Assembly (NCBI RefSeq): GCF_022664455.2
Contig: NZ_JAKRKC020000001.1
Location: forward strand, 3,601,001 to 3,665,000
Reading direction: 5' to 3'
Origin: Actinomadura luzonensis
GTDB taxonomy: Bacteria > Actinomycetota > Actinomycetes > Streptosporangiales > Streptosporangiaceae
DNA length: 64,000 nt
The position numbers and the translations under genes are program-made. The notes below the pieces were generated by a model, which saw only the letters and a list, made by a program, of their open reading frames with translations, ran no database searches and was not told where the DNA came from. Position 1 is the stretch's first letter. Each line of letters begins with the position of its first letter. This document shows, piece by piece, positions 61,174 through 64,000 of this stretch.

Positions 61174-61920
61174 ATGTCCGCCGGCCGGCTGTACGACACG
61201 ATCGGCGCCACGTACACCGTGACGCGGCGCACCGAGCCGCGGATCGCCGCGCGGATCTGGGCCGCGCTCGGCGGCGCCCGCACGGTGCTGAACGTCGGGG
61301 CGGGCACCGGCTCCTACGAGCCGCCGGACCGCGACGTCACCGCGGTGGAGCCGTCGGCGCTCATGCGGGCGCAGCGCCCCGAGTGCGCGGCGCGGTGCGT
61401 GGCCGCCTCCGCCGAAAGCCTGCCGTTCGAGGACGGCAGCTTCGACGCCGCGATGGCCGTCAGCACCGTCCACCACTGGCCGGACCCGGTCGCGGGGCTG
61501 CGCGAGATGCGGCGGGTGGCCCGGCGCGTCGTGGTGTTCACCTTCGACGGCGGCGCGGAATGGTGGCGGGAGCGGTTCTGGCTGACGCGCGACTACCTGC
61601 CGGAGGTCGCCGGCCTCCTGTCCGGCTGGCCACAGCTTGCCGTCCTGGCGGACGCGATCGGGGCCCGCGCCGAGCCGGTGCCCGTGCCGTGGGACTGCGC
61701 GGACGGCTTCTTCGAGGCGCACTGGCGCCGGCCGGAGGTGTACCTGGACGAGCGGGTGCGCCGCGGCGTGTCGGTGTGGGCGCGGCTCGGGCCGGACGTC
61801 GAGCGGCGCGCGGTGCGCGACCTGCGTGACGACCTCGCCTCGGGCCGGTGGGCCGAGCGCAACCGCGACCTGCTCTCCCTCGACGCCGCCGACCTCGGCC
61901 TGCGGCTGCTCGTGGCCTGA
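61174..61920 (+). CDS. Class I SAM-dependent methyltransferase
   Basis: 248 residues, Methyltransf_11 type: RLYDTIGATYTVTRR start, motif I VLNVGAGTGSYE, EPSALM, AESLPFEDGSFDAAMAVSTV and the HHWPDP motif after it. GGGAGG is before the ATG. It lies 99 bp downstream of the MarR gene, so operon membership is uncertain. The acceptor is unknown. Confidence 0.9.
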   Translation: MSAGRLYDTIGATYTVTRRTEPRIAARIWAALGGARTVLNVGAGTGSYEPPDRDVTAVEPSALMRAQRPECAARCVAASAESLPFEDGSFDAAMAVSTVHHWPDPVAGLREMRRVARRVVVFTFDGGAEWWRERFWLTRDYLPEVAGLLSGWPQLAVLADAIGARAEPVPVPWDCADGFFEAHWRRPEVYLDERVRRGVSVWARLGPDVERRAVRDLRDDLASGRWAERNRDLLSLDAADLGLRLLVA

Positions 61921-61936
61921 GGACGGCCGGGCGCGG

Positions 61937-62344
61937 TCAGGTCACGTTGCCCAGCACCCGGTGCGGCGTGATGCGGATCGTGACGCGGACCGCCTCCGGG
62001 GGCAGCCGGAGGTACTCCTCGCCGGCTCCTTCGCCGTCGTACCGCTCCGCCAGGCGCACCACCAGCCGCCGGCCCTCGTCCTCGGTGACCGTGGCCACGC
62101 CTCTGACCTCGACGTACCTGTCCGGGTCCGCGCGGTCGAAAACGCACAGGCTGACGCGCGGGTCCCGTTCCAGGTTGCGGATCTTGCGCCGGCCGGCCTG
62201 CGAGGAGATGACCACGTCGTCGCCGTCGGTGCCCATCCAGACGGCCGAGGTCTGCGGGGCGCCGTCGGGGTTGATCGTGGCGAGGATGCCGATGTTGGGC
62301 GCGTCGAGGAGCCGCCGGACGGCGTCGCTGAGAGGCACAGTCAT
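61937..62344 (-). CDS. PPOX-class F420-dependent oxidoreductase
   Basis: 135 residues, split beta-barrel FDOR-B type: LLDAPNIGILATINPDGAPQ, SAVWMGTDGDDVVISSQAGR, RRKIRNLERDPRVSLCVFD and the EEYLRLPPEAVRVTIRITPH end. This group reduces substrates with F420 (or FMN). The ATG at 62344 fits the family start. Third F420-type enzyme in the window. Confidence 0.92.
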   Translation of the reverse strand: MTVPLSDAVRRLLDAPNIGILATINPDGAPQTSAVWMGTDGDDVVISSQAGRRKIRNLERDPRVSLCVFDRADPDRYVEVRGVATVTEDEGRRLVVRLAERYDGEGAGEEYLRLPPEAVRVTIRITPHRVLGNVT

Positions 62345-62413
62345 GATCACCAGCGTACGGCCCCCGCGGGCGCACTGGGCGTCGGCGGACACTCCCCCGC
62401 GCGGAGGCGGGCG

Positions 62414-62785
62414 TCAGCCGCCGTGCACGGTGAGGGCGTACCCCTCGGGGCCGGTGAAGGTGAACGTGCGGCCGAAGGGGCCGTCCTGCGGGGCGGCGAG
62501 GATGCGGACGCCGGCGGCGGCGAGCCGGTCGTGCAGGGCCTGGGCGTCGTCGGCGGCCAGCCAGAGCGCGACGCCGAGACCGGGCCGGCCGGCGTCGAGG
62601 TCGGTGCCCGGCAGGGGCTCGCGGACGGCGAACGGGATCGGCCGCGTGGCGAAGACGACGGCGTGCGGGGGCGAGACGGGGGCGCGGGTCAGGCCGAGGT
62701 GCTCCTCGAAGAACGCGGCGGCCGCGTCGAGGTCGCGCACCTGGAGGGCGACGAAGTCCGGTCCGGTGACGGTGGCGGTTGTCAT
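62414..62785 (-). CDS. VOC-family protein controlled by divergent MarR
   Basis: 123 residues: DFVALQVRDLDAAAAFFEEH, LGVALWLAADDAQALHDRLA, and FTFTGPEGYALTVHGG, one glyoxalase/bleomycin-resistance-type fold. AGGAG lies before the ATG. It is divergent from a MarR gene with two TGTCA-N6-TGACA sites between, so probably its target. It might bind or modify the inducer. Confidence 0.9.
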   Translation of the reverse strand: MTTATVTGPDFVALQVRDLDAAAAFFEEHLGLTRAPVSPPHAVVFATRPIPFAVREPLPGTDLDAGRPGLGVALWLAADDAQALHDRLAAAGVRILAAPQDGPFGRTFTFTGPEGYALTVHGG

Positions 62786-62817
62786 GGCTGCTCCTGGGGT
62801 GGCCGGTTGCGTCCTGA

Positions 62818-62879
62818 TGTCAGGACTTTGACATAGACCACCGTACGCCGCACCCCGTCCGTATGTCAAAATACTGACA
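62818..62879. promoter_or_regulatory. Two MarR operators between VOC and MarR genes
   Basis: TGTCAGGACTTTGACA (62818-62833) and TGTCAAAATACTGACA (62864-62879) each have TGTCA-N6-TGACA symmetry, and together form a larger symmetric pattern in which the second mirrors the first. The last base of the second site is the A of the MarR ATG. One site serves each promoter. The motif is related in half-site to the nested dyad at 25055-25100. Confidence 0.82.
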
Positions 62880-63340
62880 TGAGCGAGAGGGAGGCGCCGG
62901 CCCCGCCGCACGCGGCCGCCGACGTGACCGAGCACGTGGGCTACCGGCTGAAGCGGGCGGCGGCGGCGCTGCGCGGCGCGCTGGACGAGGTGCTGCGCGA
63001 GCACGGCCTGACGGTGCCGCAGTACTCGTGCCTGGAGCTGCTGGACGAGCGGCCGGGCATCTCGGGGGCCGAGCTGGCGCGGGGCACGTTCGTCACCCGG
63101 CAGTCCTCGGCGGTGGTGCTGCGCGGGCTGCAGGAGGCCGGCCTGGTCACCCGCCCGGCCGTCGCCGAGCACGGGCGGGCGCTGCCGGTGCACCTGACGC
63201 CGGCGGGCCTGGAACGGCTGGCGGCGGCGCGGGGCGCGGTGTACGCGGTCGAGCGCCGCATGATCGAGGCGATCCCCGCCCGCCGCCTGGACGCCCTGCT
63301 GGCCGACCTCGACCGCATGGCCGCCGCCCTCGGCTCCTGA
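62879..63340 (+). CDS. MarR-family transcriptional regulator
   Basis: 153 residues with winged helix: LTVPQYSCLELLDERPGISG, FVTRQSSAVVLRGLQEAG and the wing EHGRALPVHLT. The N-terminal dimerisation helix begins at HVGYRLKRAAAALRGALDEV. The start codon overlaps an operator half, so binding would directly block its transcription or early translation. No ribosome site fits, so a leaderless message is possible. Confidence 0.92.
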   Translation: MSEREAPAPPHAAADVTEHVGYRLKRAAAALRGALDEVLREHGLTVPQYSCLELLDERPGISGAELARGTFVTRQSSAVVLRGLQEAGLVTRPAVAEHGRALPVHLTPAGLERLAAARGAVYAVERRMIEAIPARRLDALLADLDRMAAALGS

Positions 63341-63348
63341 CCCCCCGG

Positions 63349-63927
63349 TCAGGCGTACAGGGCGGGCCGGTAGACGAGCTCCTGGACGCGCCCGTCGAGC
63401 GTCCTGCTGCCGATCAGCTCAAGATCGAAGTCGGCCGCGCCCCGGAAGACCGGGTCCAGCCCGGTCCGCCCGGTGATCACCGGGAAGATCGTCACCTGGA
63501 CGCGGTCGACCAGCCCGGCGGCCATCAGCGCCCGGTTCATCGACAGGCTGCCGTGCGAGCGCAACGGCACCTTCGACTCCTCCTTGAGCCGGGCGACGAC
63601 GTCCACCGCGTCGCCGCTCGCGACGGTCGCGTCCGGCCAGTCGAGAGGGCCGCGCAGGGTGGTGGACACCACGGTCGCCGGCAGGTTCCGCATCCGGGTG
63701 ACCCACGGGTCCCGCACGTCGGACTCCTCCGTGCTCGCGGCCACCAGGCCGGCGAACGCCCGGTACGTGGCGGCGCCGAACACCATCCGCTGGTCCTCCT
63801 CGTACTGGGCGAGGCGGTGGCTCAGCAGCTCGGGGCCCTGCTTGCCCCAGTAGCCGGTCCAGTCGCCGCCGGCGGCGCCGAAGCCGTCGAGGCTGGAGAA
63901 GACGTCGAAGGTGTAGGTGACGGTCAT
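63349..63927 (-). CDS. RibD C-terminal/dihydrofolate reductase-like protein
   Basis: 192 residues: FDVFSSLDGFGAAGGDWTGY, RMVFGAATYRAFAG, VPLRSHGSLSMNRALMAAGL and LVYRP near the end. Stand-alone RibD-C reductase, third in the window. It converges with the MarR gene 8 bp away. The 73 bp upstream to the window edge (63928-64000) contain the likely promoter but no clear element. Confidence 0.92.
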   Translation of the reverse strand: MTVTYTFDVFSSLDGFGAAGGDWTGYWGKQGPELLSHRLAQYEEDQRMVFGAATYRAFAGLVAASTEESDVRDPWVTRMRNLPATVVSTTLRGPLDWPDATVASGDAVDVVARLKEESKVPLRSHGSLSMNRALMAAGLVDRVQVTIFPVITGRTGLDPVFRGAADFDLELIGSRTLDGRVQELVYRPALYA

Positions 63928-64000
63928 GCCGTTCTCCTCGTACGCGGTCGGCCGGTGTGCGCAGGATCGGACCCGCGGCGACGGCGGAACTCATCGCGCG

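Noticed and set aside
1..64000. A secondary-metabolite gene cluster, suggested by the AfsR-type regulator and SnoaL-like proteins
   Set aside because: No polyketide synthase, peptide synthetase, terpene synthase or precursor-peptide gene is present; the candidates are scattered among unrelated regulator-enzyme pairs.
1..64000. tRNA, rRNA or insertion sequences
   Set aside because: No cloverleaf-like stretch, rRNA motif, transposase or terminal inverted repeats with target duplications were seen on reading. A dedicated covariance-model search was not possible.

Overview
This window is very GC-rich actinobacterial chromosome. It shows third-position G/C codons, many GTG and TTG starts, start/stop overlaps of the GTGA or ATGA type, and a gene set typical of Streptosporangiaceae-like soil actinomycetes: MmyB-type XRE regulators, F420/deazaflavin enzymes, TIGR03085 and TIGR01777 proteins, AfsR/SARP regulators and a YtrA-type GntR-ABC operon. 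The genus (Nonomuraea, Actinomadura or a relative) is inference. I see no rRNA, tRNA, phage, insertion sequence, CRISPR array or complete biosynthetic gene cluster. It reads as accessory chromosome made of many small regulator-plus-target modules.

Layout. 1-5.3 kb: the end of an envelope-type two-component system, an aldo/keto reductase divergent from its MarR regulator, a two-gene ABC exporter and a chloramphenicol phosphotransferase-like kinase. 5.3-12.7 kb: SnoaL-like protein, TetR/methyltransferase pair, AhpD-like protein, GH-A-like protein, and an Rrf2/NmrA pair that looks like the RsrR redox switch. 12.7-17.7 kb: GntR-ATPase-permease operon, EF-hand calcium protein, FAD-Rieske fusion. 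17.7-24.6 kb: MmyB/SDR pair, large LuxR-STAND regulator, VOC and RibD-C proteins. 24.6-31.2 kb: zinc-finger/HTH protein divergent from an esterase across a nested symmetric dyad, a 40-bp tandem repeat array, TetR/SDR and hydrolase/TetR pairs, a broken DUF4132 gene. 31.2-39.8 kb: phosphotransferase, ABC-2 permease, frameshifted LuxR gene, RibD-C protein, MFS transporter, ArsR/dehydrogenase/GntR operon. 39.8-50.7 kb: truncated esterase, F420 oxidoreductase, nuclease-like protein, RIO kinase, TetR modules, PAP2 enzyme, MmyB/quinone oxidoreductase. 50.7-64 kb: two frameshifted FtsX-like permeases without an ATPase, an AfsR-type regulator, an MBL-lactonase/MarR operon, methyltransferase, PPOX, VOC/MarR and RibD-C genes.

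How genes work together. At least nine regulators sit beside or divergent from an enzyme or transporter gene, and most have a clear inverted repeat in the shared promoter (MarR at 2.3, 59.7 and 62.8 kb; TetR at 6.5, 27.7, 29.7 and 46.5 kb; Rrf2 at 11.9 kb; GntR at 15.0 kb). Each can be read as a self-contained sensor/response cassette.

Two features cut across the window. Short tandem duplications (5-16 bp units) recur at gene 3' ends and often include the stop codon. Five single-base frameshifts interrupt four otherwise well-conserved genes; these could be sequencing errors or real decay, and the affected annotations should be read with that in mind.
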